From positions 1 through 6,868 of the forward strand of contig JAKAIH010000148.1 in the NCBI GenBank assembly GCA_021825225.1: 6,868 nucleotides of DNA, in the 5' to 3' direction. The DNA is from Pseudomonadota bacterium (lineage in GTDB: Bacteria > Pseudomonadota > Gammaproteobacteria > Burkholderiales > SG8-39). The translations under genes were made by a program, and so were the position numbers. Below the pieces are notes generated by a model that was given only the letters and a program-made list of their open reading frames with translations, had not been told where the DNA came from and did not search any database. Below, piece after piece: positions 6,791-6,868 of this stretch (the stretch's first letter is position 1; each line of letters opens with the position of its first letter).

Positions 6791-6809
6791 TCGCGGTCAA
6801 TGCCCGCGA
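6791..6809. terminator. Weak hairpin after mltB
   Basis: TCGCGG (6791-6796) pairs with CCGCGA (6804-6809) around a 7-base loop, starting 8 nt after the mltB stop. On the plus strand it is followed only by ATCCTTG and on the minus strand by TTTCACG, so there is no real T-tract in either direction. It lies between two apparently convergent genes, where a bidirectional terminator would be expected, but six base pairs is marginal. Confidence 0.22.
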
Positions 6810-6825
6810 ATCCTTGCGCCCGGCG

Positions 6826-6868
6826 TCAATCGATCAGCCTGCCACTTGCATCGTAGAACGGGAAACGC
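6826..6868 (-). CDS. Possible C-terminal end of a convergent gene (fragment)
   Basis: One minus-strand frame entering from the right edge reads 13 codons (RFPFYDASGRLID) and then a TGA at 6828-6826. The peptide has protein-like composition and looks like a natural C-terminus. Placing a stop just past the mltB end fits a convergent gene with a 43-nt gap. Thirteen residues are too few to identify a family, and the frame could be open by chance. Confidence 0.35.
   Translation of the reverse strand, partial: RFPFYDASGRLID

Noticed and set aside
5697..6800. Minus-strand 367-codon open frame, longer than mltB itself
   Set aside because: It lies almost entirely antisense to mltB and its translation is biased and motif-free. 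mltB has a signal peptide, catalytic Glu and family motifs.
1..6868. Mobile element, CRISPR array, tRNA/rRNA, toxin-antitoxin or phage-defence system
   Set aside because: I saw no transposase-like proteins, direct-repeat arrays, tRNA cloverleaf sequences or defence-type domain combinations. All long genes belong to known metabolic or envelope families.

Overview
The window is high-GC DNA in which essentially every base is coding. It most resembles a proteobacterial chromosome, probably a betaproteobacterium. This rests on overall protein character: a GudD closely similar to the E. coli enzyme as I remember it, a Pseudomonas-type TgpA, a Gram-negative MltB-type periplasmic lytic transglycosylase, and very GC-rich codon third positions. 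The taxonomic call is an inference, because the window contains no rRNA or other phylogenetic marker.

Left part, minus strand: the first 200 codons of a glucarate dehydratase gene (gudD) run off the left edge (1-601). A 197-nt spacer holds an FNR/CRP-family-like palindrome. Next comes a complete gene for a histone-deacetylase-superfamily zinc hydrolase (799-1722). The gudD fragment is open at the window edge, and long antisense reading frames lie over it on the plus strand, so it is easy to miss.

Middle, 1723-1881: a divergent intergenic region lies between the deacetylase gene and a rightward operon. It contains a 7-bp inverted repeat around an AT-rich core, a GC-rich hairpin, and a strong Shine-Dalgarno (GGAGA) that points to a TTG start for the first operon gene.

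Right part, plus strand: four tightly packed genes form a probable operon. They encode a MoxR-family AAA+ ATPase (1882-2832), a DUF58 membrane protein (2865-3821), a TgpA-type membrane protein with a periplasmic transglutaminase domain (3811-5766), and an MltB-type lytic murein transglycosylase (5763-6782). The second and third genes overlap by 11 nt and the third and fourth by 4 nt. The first three make up the widespread MoxR-DUF58-transglutaminase module, thought to act in chaperone-like or maturation work at the envelope. The overlapping transglycosylase suggests that its output is coordinated with peptidoglycan remodelling.

Right edge: a short non-coding gap holds a weak hairpin. It is followed by what may be the last 13 codons of a convergent minus-strand gene (6826-6868).

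Overall this looks like an ordinary housekeeping and catabolic region. I see no mobile element, CRISPR array, tRNA, rRNA, or clear sign of a wholly undescribed system. The points most worth a second look are the tgpA-mltB coupling, the two non-ATG starts with strong ribosome binding sites, and the divergent deacetylase/MoxR intergenic region.
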